Made by a program: the position numbers and the translations under genes. The notes below the pieces were generated by a model. The model was not told the origin of the DNA and searched no databases. It saw only the letters and a list, made by a program, of their open reading frames with translations. Positions 10,780-22,269 of a DNA stretch of 64,000 bases are shown piece after piece (position 1 is the first letter of the stretch; every line of letters starts with the position of its first letter). Location: contig JAAROD010000080.1 in assembly GCA_012274445.1 (NCBI GenBank), positions 186,001 to 250,000 on the forward strand, written 5' to 3'. Source of the DNA: Sclerotiophoma versabilis. Taxonomy: Eukaryota; Ascomycota; Dothideomycetes; Pleosporales; Didymellaceae.

Positions 10780-13700
10780 TCAACCACTCTGAGCCCCGCA
10801 TATAGGACAAAAGTCGGGTATATTGCCCGAATTTGAAGCTCCGCAGTTATCGCATGTCCATGAGCCAGGAGCGCCAGAGTACCCTCTAGTACCGCCCAAG
10901 GAACGCTTGTAGTCTTGAATATACGCTTTGACGCTATGTCGTGGATACGTTGTGTTAATGTATGCAGCCGCTAGAGTTAACTCGCGAGGCCTATATTTGA
11001 GTATTTTAGCAAGCTCTGCAAGCTCCTCTTCTTCTGCTTCGACATCTGTGAGCAACGCCTCGCGCAGCAGGCTGATTGATGACCCTTCATTCATAATTCG
11101 CCCGATATCTATGATCTGATCTTCGGCTAATCCAGCACTTTCAACGGCAACTCGATTTCGACTTACCACTACGACCTTGCAATGGGGGTTCTCAGGTGGG
11201 CGATATTCTTTGATGATAGCAGCATCGGCCGCATCATCAAGAAAAACTAACCACGGAGCATGAGCGTCCAGCCATTTTCTCATGGGCGGAGAGAGGATCG
11301 CGTCGTCATCAATACGGCCAGTGAACTTGACTTGCTTAGCCATGTACATATGACTCCGGCGAATAGTATTGTAGTCCTCTCCAGATATCCAGAAGATTGG
11401 TGTGTCGGGTGATCGCCCAGCTTCAAGGTAGCAGTACTCCTTCGCAAGCTCTGTTTTGCTTCTTACAGTCAATTCGCGTGCTATAAGCTGCACACCAAGG
11501 GGACTTACCCTGTACCACCTGGGCCAACGAGTGCTAGTCGTTGCTGAGTGTCAAACAACGTTTTGATCTTTTCGAGTGTTCCGTCGTCTACGAAGCTTGG
11601 GTTGCGACCGAAAGGTGTGCTCATGAAAGGCGGAGGAAGGGTTTCCGGTTGGGAGCCCCTATCACTTCGGTAATCCCCATCACTGAGCGCCTCCCTTACA
11701 CTTCGTGGTTTCCTTTTGCAATGCACCACGCTCCAGTTTCCTGCACAATCAAGTCCTCATCTATGAGGTATCGTTCCAGAGCAGTGTCAACCTTCCAGGT
11801 CGAGCTATCTAGTAGGTCGTAAGAGCGATTCTTATCAAAATGTTGTCCAACATGTCCCATGCGTTCTTCCCAGCTTTTTGGTCCAATAAAACCTTTGCCA
11901 CATAAAGGGCAGATGGACTCCTGTGGAGGCTGGAGGTAACAGCGGTCTACATGCTCCCATATGTTATCCTCGTCCACGGGATGAACACTTGTGTAATCGG
12001 TAGCGTAACCCTTTACAGAATGCATACGGCATAGATGCTGTACAAAGAGATCTTTACGGTTAAAATTGTTGTAGTATAGATTTGTTCCTTCCTTGGGATC
12101 TGTCGTAGGTGCGTATAAGTCACAGCGCCAGTAGCCAAGTTTAACGTGTTGGGTGCTGACGTGACGCTTCCACTCATTTTTGGAAGCAAAAGTAGTTTTA
12201 CAGTGGTATGATGCAAGAGGGCAAGGGAATCGTTGATTAGCGTCGTACTGGCGATCCGTGGCGACGAGGCTATTGTTTGCTAGTCCCAAATCATGCGACG
12301 CATCAAATTCCTCGAGCGTAATGGAAGCCTCGCCCACTTCGGGCATGTAGCCAGGCGGATTCCGCCTTGCCATCCGCCTTGATGTCAATCGCAGAAGGCG
12401 TATCATAACGATGGCTGCCGTTGGGAAGCCGAACTGTGTCCGCTCGGTATAGGCGCTTGGTAATGCTATTGATGCGCTGCCGGCAGCTTCTGCACTTGAT
12501 ATCGAAGTTTCGCTTGGGTCATTTCTTTCCAGGGCACCTCTTGGGATTGCAAAGAGCGCTAGCTTTTGCATATGGTGACTGACATGACTTCTGAATTGAA
12601 TTGGTGTTACACTGATCGTGGCGCCGGGTGATTCGGGATTTAGTTTTCTGAGTTTATGCTGCCAATCGTCACAAAAAGGACACTCGGTAGCGTTGATAGC
12701 GTTCACTGGGTGCGTACTGCTGTCAACTATGGAGTTTAATTGGTATTCTTTTATATCATGAAGGTGATATTGCCGAACATGTTGTCGAAGTGTGTATGAA
12801 TGTGCGAAGCTTTTCTGCTGGCAAAAGGGACAAGACCATATTCGTCGATGACCAGAAAGTTCGTGCTCAAACCAGTTGTGGCGATTCGAGAACAGCTTAA
12901 GATCACAGTTCTCAAAGGTACAGATATATGGGCGAAGATCGGTCATAAGGTGTCTGCGCCATGCAGCTTCTTTGCGAAAGCTCTGTATGGTCCGGCAACG
13001 TGGGCATTCGAACGACTCATGCCCGTTCGAAATCTCAGCAAGAGAAGGCAAACGGACTTGGTCATCATGGTCTTCATCGCCAAGCGACACTGCAAACGTC
13101 GTTTCTGAATGAGAATGTTCGAGCTCGATCTCTGACAGAGCAGTGCTGGGGGAAAGCAGCGTAGAAGCTGTTGTGGGTGCAAGTGTGCTTGGGCGTTGAG
13201 ACACCTTTGTCAACCCAGCTTCGGATCGCGCAGGAAGATTGAGATGTCCTCCGGCTAGACTAGGCTTTCGGTTGGCAGTATTGGCATTCACGCTTTCTTC
13301 AAATCCTCAATTAAGCTTCTGTATGTGCTCACGAGCGTATTGAAGATATCGCCTCCTCTGTGCGATGGCTCTTCCGAGACGCACTTTGAGCCACTCACTG
13401 GACGCATGGTCCAATTTGGCAAATTTGTGCGCGACATGAGCGATATCAAAAGTCTCGTCGAAAGGGTTTGGTCCGCTCAAGGCTTTGGCAAATCGATCGC
13501 GTGGACTACATTTCCGTATGAGCATGGACAGGCGGAAAAGGCCGGTGATAGTGTCCCTGATGGTCCCAAACAACTCTGCGGCTTCGGTCGAATGGGCTTG
13601 AATTTCCTCATTGGAGTCTCTTGCTTCAGCTTCCTGCGTGTCGTCGATATCGTTACTGTCGTATTCTTCGTCTTCATCACTGTTCTCAATGGACCGATTT

Positions 13701-14189
13701 GGTCGATCACCAGTGGCAATTTCGCGCACTGTCAAATTTAGTTAAACGCGTACCCTCGTGCCTCTAAAGTTGATGCTATACCGATAGAGAGACAATCTAT
13801 CAGGTCGCAAAGATGTTCGTGGATTTGAGTCGCAATTTTCGGCGATTCGCGCAGGCGATACTCTAGCGACGCAGCCGAAGGGGAACGGTGAAATGCGCCT
13901 ATGTTGCCTGCCCAAATGCGAAACCTGGCCAGTTGATCCCCGATAACATGCTTTGTCAAGGCTGCTCGAAGTTCGCATGCCGCAAACAAAGCGCATCAAG
14001 TTCAGCCTGAAGAGATCTACGCGCGAGCGGCTCTTTAAGCAACTCGAAGACGCATGCAACCAAATGCAGATACTTCTGGAACTTGACGATCAGATAGCCA
14101 CCGCGCGTCAGAAATGACAAGCCTCTAAATCTTCGACTCTCATCAACCAAAAGATGAGTTACTTTAGGCGGCATGTTAAGCGTTTGCAT
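10780..14189 (-). CDS. C2H2 finger / NB-ARC-like P-loop / zinc-ribbon protein
   Basis: Six exons fit: 14189-14021, 13961-13782, 13728-13333, 13254-11700, 11658-11509 and 11458-10780, giving 1042 residues. The in-frame TGA near 13300 falls inside the 78-nt third intron. The N-terminus carries the helical motif DQLARFRIWAGNIGAF common in fungal proteins of this class, then an acidic stretch. C2H2-type fingers follow at about 330-420 (FECPRCRTI..., YICTFENCDLKLF, WSCPFCQQKSF) and again at about 560-680. A nucleotide-binding domain starts near 785: FGRNPSFVDDGTLEKIKTLF, Walker A GPGGTGKTELAKEY rebuilt across an intron, Walker B PWLVFLDDAADAA, and CKVVVVSRNR. The GLPLA-like motif is degenerate (YRPRELTLAAAYI). 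No TPR, WD or ankyrin repeats follow; instead the protein ends in WTCDNCGASN...FCPICGAQ, a RanBP2-like zinc ribbon. An immune or allorecognition role is inference. The start and the 41-nt fourth intron are the weakest parts. Confidence 0.72.
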
Positions 14190-14210
14190 GAGGCTTTAAC
14201 AAAGGCCTGA

Positions 14211-15102
14211 CAATGCGGATGTCCAAGCCACACGACAAATCTTAGGCTAGCCGGTCTTGCAACTGACAAAATCCAGTTCGATATTGTCTTCCAGTTGAGG
14301 GCTTCTGTTCAACGAGGCACGAAGATCAAGATAGCTGAAAACAGTCTTAATGTGTCGATTGCCGTGCCGCAAAGCAACACGCGCGCAAAGGTCCAGTGGA
14401 GCGCTCCAAAAGATCCAGCTACGCAGCTTCAGCAGGGACCTGTGCCTCCGATTGACAACCTGTGCAGTGCGTTGGACGCTCAATGCGCAGACTGCATCGG
14501 TTTCCTAGAGGACGACTATCGCTTCATCTTCTATCATGATACCACAGCGCCTCTGAGTCCAAGTATACCTACGACAAGCTTACAAGATCTCTTGCAGGGA
14601 GGGAACGTCCCTACAAGACGCGAGCGGTACTGCCTCGCCCTCACGCTTGCTATATCATTTCTTAGGCTCGGAGCCACGCCATGGCTTAACACGCGCATCC
14701 GTAAGGAGAGCATCATTTTTCTGTCAAGCCCGAATGGGCGCCAGGCCACGAATCTAGGGCACCCTTACATCACACAGGAGACGTCTGCCAGCCAAGGAAC
14801 TCAACCGAACGATGCTCTTGCCAGTCTTGGTTGAGCTGTATTTTGGTGATCCTTTAGAAGCAATACATTTTCGTAAGATTCTGGGTGCTGGCGACGCAGT
14901 CTCAGCACCCCTACTGGATTGGGCGGCTGCGATGCAGTGGAGTAAGTTGGCTGTTGATGAGGCAGGTCCAGAATTTGCAGGAGCAATCGAGTGGTGCTTA
15001 CGCGCAAACGAATTAACGGACACAAATTGGAGGAAACATTTTGTGCAAAACGTCGTCTTGCCTCTAGAATCATGTCATATACAGATGTCGCAGAAGCCAT
15101 GA
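14211..15102 (+). pseudogene. Broken DUF7580-type gene
   Basis: Only the C-terminal part of a DUF7580-like protein is present. Recognisable pieces are PPIDNLCSALD, TTSLQDLLQGG, RRERYCLALTLAISFLRLG, TPWLNTRIRKESIIFL and, later, VELYFGDPLEAI and CLRANELTDTNWRKHF, in the order known for the family. The frame opens at 14211 with no ATG, and the N-terminal half (several hundred residues in intact relatives) would have to overlap the divergent gene that starts at 14189. Around 14820 the frame changes between NDALASLG and VELYFGD, where a few residues of the family pattern are also missing. I see no intron there. So both a 5' truncation and a frameshift are present. Intact members often sit among HET/NLR-type genes; the function is unknown. 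Confidence 0.65.
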
Positions 15103-15376
15103 AGCAATTTGAGCACCACCAGCTCCTTATCGTGAAGGGCCCACATCGCACCCAAAAGGGGCTAGTACTGACGTCACCGGCAAACCTTCCATTGGCTAAC
15201 CGCGAAAAGTCAGAGGAGTTTACTGGGAGTCACACCGTTTTACCGCATGTTCGAATACGCCTGATTGCAATCATAGTTCACTGTACGTAGCTTTGCTGTG
15301 GAACGAACTGCTCTACGCGGTGACTAAATACCCCACCAGAGTCAGGAATCACGAAGACAACAACACCAACTTCACC

Positions 15377-16318
15377 ATGCCTCCAAGAATCCACATAATT
15401 CGACATGCGCAAGGTGAACATAACGCGACTGTAAGTTGAAGGTCCAAACTCCTGAACTTCATAGGTCTCACACCACTGCAGCGCAACTACTCGATCCGCG
15501 ACGCAGTCCTAACCCCAAAAGGCAAAGGGCAATGCAGCACTCTCCAATCCACCTTCAAGTATCACAACGACGTTGATATCGTATTCTCGTCACCCCTGCG
15601 ACGAACCATTCAGACTGCATCTTTGAGTCTGGGCCCAACATTAGCCCGGGAAGAGGTACCATTCGTGCTTCTGCCGCCTTTACAGGAAGTTAGCAATGTC
15701 GGATGTGATATTGGCCTTGCAGACTCTGCAGAGGATGTGAAGCGGATATTACCAACGCTCTTCGTGGAGGGCGAACTACCATTTGACTATAACAAGATTG
15801 ATGCTTCACACGTGACCAAAGGATGGAATAGCAAGGTACGCTGAGAGTGCAAACCGATGAATCACTGACTAACACTGAGGCAGAAAGGGTACTGGGCGTA
15901 CGAGCGAGATGCAATATCGAAACGTGCAGCAGATCTGAGAAGCTTCTTGCTGCAACGATCTGAGAAGCAGGTATGTTGTCCTCCAAAAGATCTCATCAAT
16001 CAAGCTGATCGAAAAGATTGTGCTCGTCACTCACGGTGCATTTGCTCACTTCCTGACCGAAGACTGGGACGTCGCAGATCCAATGACCGGGACAGCATGG
16101 CTTAATTGTACGTCAACACCCTTATAACTACTTCCCACGAACTAACCTGTCCAGGCGAACATCGAATATTCGACTTCACACCTAACTCCACGGCTGCAGA
16201 GGCACACCTGCAGGAGACCGACGATAGTAGATCATCAAGAGGTGCAGAGAAAAGAGAGCATGATCCTCACGTGCTTGAAGAGCTGATCAAGGTCTCGTCA
16301 AACGAGAGCCAAAGCTGA
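15377..16318 (+). CDS. Histidine phosphatase (phosphoglycerate mutase-like)
   Basis: A 249-residue member of the histidine phosphatase superfamily (branch 1, PMU1-like). Exons are 15377-15430, 15482-15835, 15884-15970, 16017-16107 and 16155-16318. The RHG-type motif is IIRHAQGEHN at residues 7-16, where the His is the phosphate acceptor; the second Arg lies in VFSSPLRRTIQTA and the second catalytic His in VLVTHGAFAHFL. These proteins remove phosphate from small molecules or proteins; cytosolic location is likely because no signal is seen. Exon 1 is short, as usual for this fungal family. The physiological substrate is unknown. Confidence 0.88.
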
Positions 16319-18221
16319 AAGTGTGCTTGAGGAGCATCCCGTTGACGCTGGCAATCTATGAAGCACATGTATGCTGAATGATAGACACGTCGCCTTAGTC
16401 CTGAGACATCCAGCTTTGTAGCCCAGTTTCGCTGTCAATTTCTTCAGGGCTAAGGGAAGAACCGACATATGAAGCAGGACTGACCTATTATAGAAGCAAT
16501 ACCACGATTACAGCACTATCACGCGCGTGATCGCGATCATCACCGATCGTTTCTCCAGACTTCGTGCCAGATTCTTACCCCGCAGTACCGTTCCAACTTC
16601 GTGTCAACGACCCACGACTTCCAATACTCGACCCGGTAAGGCATCCAAAACATCGTGGTGTTACCCCACTCGCATCCAGAGTACAAATCACGCACAATAC
16701 CGACACGGAAGCCCTATCCGCCCAAAGGGCCGATGCCGTCCATTTTTCCCGATAACTTACAAAGGGTCCGTCTGGGGTGCAGAAGGTCGCGCGACACGCG
16801 CTCTATCCTACTCGTCTGCTCGCCCGGCGATTGGTTCACCTCTGAACCCTCGAGAACCCCATCATGCACTCCAGGATGCGCACGGTGTAGAGATAAGCAC
16901 ACGAGCGTCAAGGGCGCTGTTTGCCTATTCTATTACCTTTCACGTGGCGGTGGGGCCATTCTGTTACCCTTCCAGAATCCACAGATGGCACGAGCATCAC
17001 GAATGCAATGTCAGAAATTACTGCTTGTGGCCTAGGCGTCGGTAGTAGTCGGGCTGTGCCTGACCAACTAGCGCGCCGGTAATTATTCGGCTATGATTGT
17101 TAAGCCACGCCACTGGCCGGGATGGCGTGGATCGAAATGCTTGACTGAACCCACCGTCGCCGAAGAAGGAAGGCTTGCGCGGGTAGGGCTGCAGTCGCTC
17201 ACGTCGGTGGCGCTTCATTCCCATCGTCACCGCGTGTCGCTGTTATCTGCGTTGAGCAATGCGCCCAACGAACCCAGCTGCATCTATCTGAAAGGGCGTA
17301 TCGTGATGTCACTTGTGCTCTTCTCGCACTCGAAACGGAGCGCCCACGCGTGAGAGCTGCACGTCCCCCTGTTGCAGGTCTGCGCAACGTAAAATTTTCG
17401 AAGTTTTACGTCAACTGCAGCACACTAAGTGGATCGCGTCATCCATCGCCGCCGCAAGGACACAAGATGCACGCTGGGAACCCAGGCCACAGCAACAACA
17501 AAGCGCCTTCACGATGCTGTTTGCTGCGACGCCGGAGGGCGTGTCGTCCCCAGACTATGCTGCCAGAACGCGCCCAGGCCTGTGTTCTGGAGAAAGCGGA
17601 GTGGAGGGCTGTGAGGTCGAGATGTTTGAACACCACTAGAAACCAATAAAATCTCTTAACATTGGCGTTCTGCGAATTTCAGCCTCCTGCTTGGCGCAAT
17701 GCTTGTCCAAGTGCAACCTCAGCGGTGGGCCTACTGCTGCCGCTGTGAATGGCCACCTGTACATGCCCGTTGGCAGCGTCCAGCCCCGAGAATTGATCCC
17801 GACTCGAGCTGCTCACTGCCGCGCCCGGTCAATTTCGGTCACTGCATCTTGGAGCGCGGAGCGCAAACGATGATAGCCATCATTCTATTACACATCTGGG
17901 GAAAGTGGCAGATAAGCTGGACGAGTACAAAACGCAACGCCTCCCCGCAAGGGCATGATGCTTGCATCGCGACTTCAGCCACCAGAGCCACCAGACCACT
18001 CAACTAACAACGGTTTGCTGCTATCGCCAACCGCTTAAGCCGCCCTTCCGTTCCAAGGTTTGGCTGCGACCTGCACTGCAACTTCTACTTTGAGCCTCGT
18101 CCTGGCCTAGCTCGCCGCTCAGAACCGAACCTCAAAACAGGGCCCCGTCCCCGCCTTTTCGACCATTCTACCTCATCCTCTTCATTACTTCAACACCAAC
18201 CTGAGGAGCAATTCTTCCAAC
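16319..18221. other. Long gap upstream of the amino-acid permease
   Basis: A 1.9-kb gap with no convincing gene. An open frame at 16527-17045 lacks an ATG and coding character. Two overlapping perfect palindromes lie at 16518-16531 (ATCACGCGCGTGAT) and 16529-16538 (GATCGCGATC). The last ~150 bases are pyrimidine-rich and look like the promoter and 5' leader of the permease gene. Confidence 0.45.
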
Positions 18222-19655
18222 ATGCAGGAAGTTCAGAGGTCTTACCCGGAGCGCGGCTACGTAGCCAACCCTCCTAATTATCGCGCGGACGGCGACGACA
18301 TCTCCTCTGAGGGCAAGAAGAGTGATCCCGAGCTCAACATGCCTCTCGACAAGACTGCCACTGTCCAGGAGGGCTCCGAGAGATTCAACCGCTTGGGATG
18401 GAAGCGCCTCACTATTTGCTTGATTGTCGAAGCCATCGCTCTTGGATCCCTCAGTATTCCCAGCGCGTTCGCAAAGCTTGGAATGGTCGCTGGTGTCATC
18501 ATGTGCGTGGGCCTCGGTCTGGTTGCCATCTATACGTCATACGTCGTTGGCCAGGTCAAGATGCGCTACCCGCACGTCAATCATTACTCGGATGCCGTGC
18601 AGCTTATCTGGGGTCGCTTCGGATACGAGCTCGTTGGAGTCATGTTCGCGCTATTCCTGATTCTACTTGTTGGATCTCACGCTCTGACCGGCACAATCGC
18701 GTTCATCAACATCATCGACAACTACCAGATCTGTGCTCTGGCGTGGAGTGTTGTCTCACTGATCATTCTGCTGTTGCTGGCTCTGCCACCGTCTTTCGCC
18801 GAGTTTGCTATCCTTGGATACATTGACTTCGTCAGTATCATTGTCGCTATCTTGGTCACCATCATCGCAACTGGCATTCAGGCGCACAACGCACCCGGTG
18901 GTCTTGCTGCAGTTCCCTGGTCCGCATGGCCTCCGGAGGACACCACATTCTACGAGGCTTTCCTCGCAACTACCAACATCGTCTTCGCCTACTCTTTCGC
19001 CGTCTGCCAGTTTTCTTTCATGTCTGAGATGCACACTCCGAAAGACTATGTCAAGTCTATCTGGGCGCTCGGCCTGATCGAAATTTTCATCTACACCTTG
19101 ACCGGAGCACTCATCTATGCCTTCGTCGGAGTCGATGTCAAGTCCCCTGCTCTGCTCTCCGCTGGTGACACCGTTTCCCGCATCGCATTCGGTATTGCTC
19201 TGCCTGTCATCTTCATCTCCGGATCGATCAACGGCACTGTCGTTGGCAGGTACATCATGGACCGCGCATTCCCCAACTCACCCATCCGCTACGTTAAGGG
19301 TGTCCGCGGCTGGGCCGTCTGGTTCTGCTTGATCACCATTATCACCATTATTGGCTGGATCATCGCTGAGGCCATTCCCTTCTTCAACGCGCTTCTCGGT
19401 CTAATCTCCTCCCTATTCATTTCGGGTTTCACTTTCTACTTCCCCGCCCTGTTCTGGTTCCAGCTTGTCAGGGAAGGCGGCTGTTTCTCGACCCCTAAGA
19501 ACATTGCCTTGACTTTCCTGAACGCCACTGTACTCGTCATTGGTATTGTCATTCTGGGTGCTGGTACATACGCCTCGGTCGAGGACATCATTCACCAGTA
19601 CACCAGCGGCGAGGTCCGCAGCGCGTTCACGTGCTCTGCAGCGTCTTATGCTTAG
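18222..19655 (+). CDS. Amino-acid permease, AAAP family (mtr-like)
   Basis: Single-exon gene for a 477-residue membrane protein close to Neurospora mtr, the neutral and aromatic amino-acid (N system) permease. After a hydrophilic tail of about 60 residues comes GWKRLTICLIVEAIALGSLS, the family's first helix, followed by SIPSAFAKLGMVAGVI, and about eleven membrane helices in all. Other typical pieces are FAYSFAVCQFSFMSEMHTP and SGSINGTVVGRYIMDRAF. It imports amino acids with protons at the plasma membrane. The start ATG follows a CT-rich leader and has context CCAACATGC. The length is normal and no fault is seen. Confidence 0.92.
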   Translation: MQEVQRSYPERGYVANPPNYRADGDDISSEGKKSDPELNMPLDKTATVQEGSERFNRLGWKRLTICLIVEAIALGSLSIPSAFAKLGMVAGVIMCVGLGLVAIYTSYVVGQVKMRYPHVNHYSDAVQLIWGRFGYELVGVMFALFLILLVGSHALTGTIAFINIIDNYQICALAWSVVSLIILLLLALPPSFAEFAILGYIDFVSIIVAILVTIIATGIQAHNAPGGLAAVPWSAWPPEDTTFYEAFLATTNIVFAYSFAVCQFSFMSEMHTPKDYVKSIWALGLIEIFIYTLTGALIYAFVGVDVKSPALLSAGDTVSRIAFGIALPVIFISGSINGTVVGRYIMDRAFPNSPIRYVKGVRGWAVWFCLITIITIIGWIIAEAIPFFNALLGLISSLFISGFTFYFPALFWFQLVREGGCFSTPKNIALTFLNATVLVIGIVILGAGTYASVEDIIHQYTSGEVRSAFTCSAASYA

Positions 19656-20972
19656 AGAAATAAGTGACTGCATTTAGCCAGGCGTTTATCGATTTCATAC
19701 CGGTCCGGATAGACTGGTCGATTATTTGGGTATATTTGCATGAGCGGCGAGATACCAACATATGTATTATTGCATCATCGACGAAATGGATACCTTACTG
19801 TTCACAAATTTTGCCTTTGCAACGATATGTGATACACAATAGAACATCAATTGACTGATTTTGGGGTTAGTAGACTTCGAGAGTGTGACCACCCTCATAA
19901 ACTCCTTTTACAACTACCTCCCACGCTCGAGTTCATGGCCAGCGCGAGACGGCCCTACTATGCAGTTCACCAACCACGACATGACAGCAGAGCCTCACTT
20001 AAACGATCGGCGCACTCCAAGAAGTAGATCGCACCTATTAGGGCAGCGGCAAGTCTCTCGGGCGATGATCCGGAGTCGTACTATAGTACCATGCGGGTAA
20101 CAGGCACCAGTAGTGTAGGTGGCGCTTCGGATCAGGGATACTCGGCCGTAAATTTCGGATAGATAGAGCTCGGCTTTATTTTCATTATTACACCTACAGA
20201 GGCCGTGCTACAGACACACAGATGCAGCTAGCAATAGGTTAACATCGTATTATATACACGTAATTAGGCTAGATCCAGTGTAGTTTGGTTGGTAGAGCTA
20301 CTCTGCTTTATCTAAATAACACCCCTGTTGTGCCTTTCCCCCACCTCCACTGCTTATGCCGGGAACTACCGTAGCATCTCCACGTGTCATACTCTTCTCC
20401 GGGAAGGAAAGGCTAAAGCGGATCGAACGTCCCCTTTTTCTAGCCTTGCTTTCGCCTATGCCGAGAGCCGCAGGTAAGGCTGAACATAAGGGTGATTGAC
20501 TTTGTGTAAGCTGCGCGCTCTAGAGGTAACGTCTTGGATCTGCGTTCCTCAGTACTGACATAGATACATGTCGAGCTTTATGTGAAACAGTCACTGCAGA
20601 CTGGAGGACTTTGCGTGCATGAGGCGATGTATTAAATCTCCAAGGCAACATTTCAATGTGCACCTAATTGAGTGCAGCAGGATTTGGGAAGCTTACGGGC
20701 TCTCAATGGGAACATCTAAGGTATTTATCGGGCACTTTCGATCTTATTTGCTGTCGAGGCTTTATTGTATGCAAACTGCACGCGAAGGCTGTAAGCTTAT
20801 GGTGGATCTGATTGGCTGTCCGCAACAGGGTGCTGCGGTTGTGGAGGGGTAATCACTCTGTACGTTGCAGCCTACAACCACGCGTAATGGCCTTGGATCG
20901 CTAGTTCAAACCGCGATCTACTAGAGATTAGTGTTCACCTCTATCCATCATCTACCGATACGCCTAATCAAA
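19656..20972. other. Gap with possible transposon debris
   Basis: About 1.3 kb without a gene. An inverted pair TGTAGGTG (about 20114) and CACCTACA (about 20190) flanks a short AT-rich piece, and the following sequence is AT-rich and repetitive in look. This could be the remains of a small transposable element. No coding frame of note. Confidence 0.3.
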
Positions 20973-22269
20973 ATGGCGAGCGACACTGGTCCTGAAGGTC
21001 TCCCATTATCTAGTCCTCGTCGAACTGTAGACTCAGTGGTTGGACTTGAAAACTGCCAATCTGAAGAACCGAATCAACAGCCAACAAGTGTAGTTGATAT
21101 TGAAATGCAGAGGCTTTCCAGCAATGGCGCCTTTGGCGGTGACACCACACATCCTGATCTTGGACCTGGCATTGCTGCGGAAGCTGAAAAGAGGAATCAC
21201 ACGTCTACGTGGTCTGAGCGGCTTAAGAGCTTTGCGAAGAGAGTCAAATCTGACATAGATCCTGTAAGTGTTACAGAAACCATTACCCATAACCGTCAGT
21301 TATGTCCATCCGGAACCCAAAAGTAATCTGACAGTGAAGGCAGTCGAGAGCACTGCTCCAGGAATCCCGGAATTTGCAAATTTCATGACTAGTGATCAGA
21401 ACTTCATGCAGTTCCGAAGATTCTTGCGGCTTCAGCTACGCATCTTACTTCAATTGCAAGCCGACATTTCAACGCTCGAAGAGGAGCTGGATTCTATGGA
21501 CTGGGATCTGCACGAAATCGAACCTCTTAGAAACAGACTTTTCGACAGTTCGGAAGCACAGGAAGAGAATACCTCAGTTCCCCGTGCTCGTCGGAATGTA
21601 CTTGAGGATATTCGTGTGAAAGTCATACAATATGGTGAGTTCCTGCTCACAGTGAAGAAACGTACAGACTGACTTGGATCAGATGAACTTCTGCTCAAGG
21701 TCCACGATCTGAACGCGCTGCAACGACCAACGGTCCGAGATTACCGCAGTTTCCGCCGGATGTTGTATAACAAGCGATACATCTCTGACAGCGACATGGA
21801 CGCCATGCGCTTCAAGGAAGACATAATCTCACTCAGACACGGTAGAGAGGGTGCGACTTTTGATGGCCATGTAGAAGATCTCCTCTGGAGGCTTGGCAAG
21901 TCACAGGCATGTATTCGGCATCGCTGTACCCTTATTTAGTAACAGATAATCATGCTAACCTGGCTCCAGCAAACACAAGGCACCGAGATCTACCTAGTGT
22001 CACCTTCCTGTGTCACATTCATTGCCAACTTGATCATCGCGTTCATCATCATCCTTTTGATCGCGGCTCCACTCCTGAGCATGTACAAGCTATCCACATA
22101 TAAGACGGAGAGAGCAACGTATGCCGCAGTGGGAGTGTTGATGCTGTTTACAGTCATCTTTGCAACGTCCATGTCAATATTGACAAAGGCTGGACGACAC
22201 GAACTCTTCGCTGCAAGTGCTGCTTACTGTGCGGTACTTGTAGTATTTATTGGGTCGACCACTCCGTAG
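20973..22269 (+). CDS. DUF6594 protein, copy 1
   Basis: Proposed exons are 20973-21267, 21344-21634, 21683-21910 and 21980-22269, giving 367 residues. The family pattern is clear: IPEFANFMTSDQNFMQFRRF, a coiled stretch with LQLQADISTLEEELDSMD, then VIQYDELLLKVHDLNALQRP across intron 2, DYRSFRRM, and at the C-terminus two or three membrane helices with SMYKLSTYKTERATYAAVG and ELFAASAAYCAVLVVFIGS. DUF6594 proteins are membrane proteins of unknown function, numerous in filamentous fungi. Two splice sites are uncertain: intron 1 may use GTAAGT at 21264 instead of 21268, and intron 3 may be a GC-AG intron starting at 21907. A second copy lies 1.1 kb downstream and a wrecked third copy follows. Confidence 0.78.

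Noticed and set aside
13255..13332. In-frame TGA splitting the C2H2/NB-ARC gene
   Set aside because: A 78-nt GT-AG intron (GTGAGC to CTAG) removes it and keeps the frame, so no pseudogene call.
16527..17045. 172-codon open frame on +
   Set aside because: No ATG start, Arg/Pro/Ser-rich GC-type composition and no motif.
20270..20330. A-box-like TAGTTTGGTTGGTAGAGC
   Set aside because: No B box or T-arm at the expected distance, so not a tRNA gene.
20886..20935. tRNA-like T-arm (GATCGC-TAGTTCAAACC-GCGATC)
   Set aside because: No matching acceptor or D-arm upstream; a chance hairpin.
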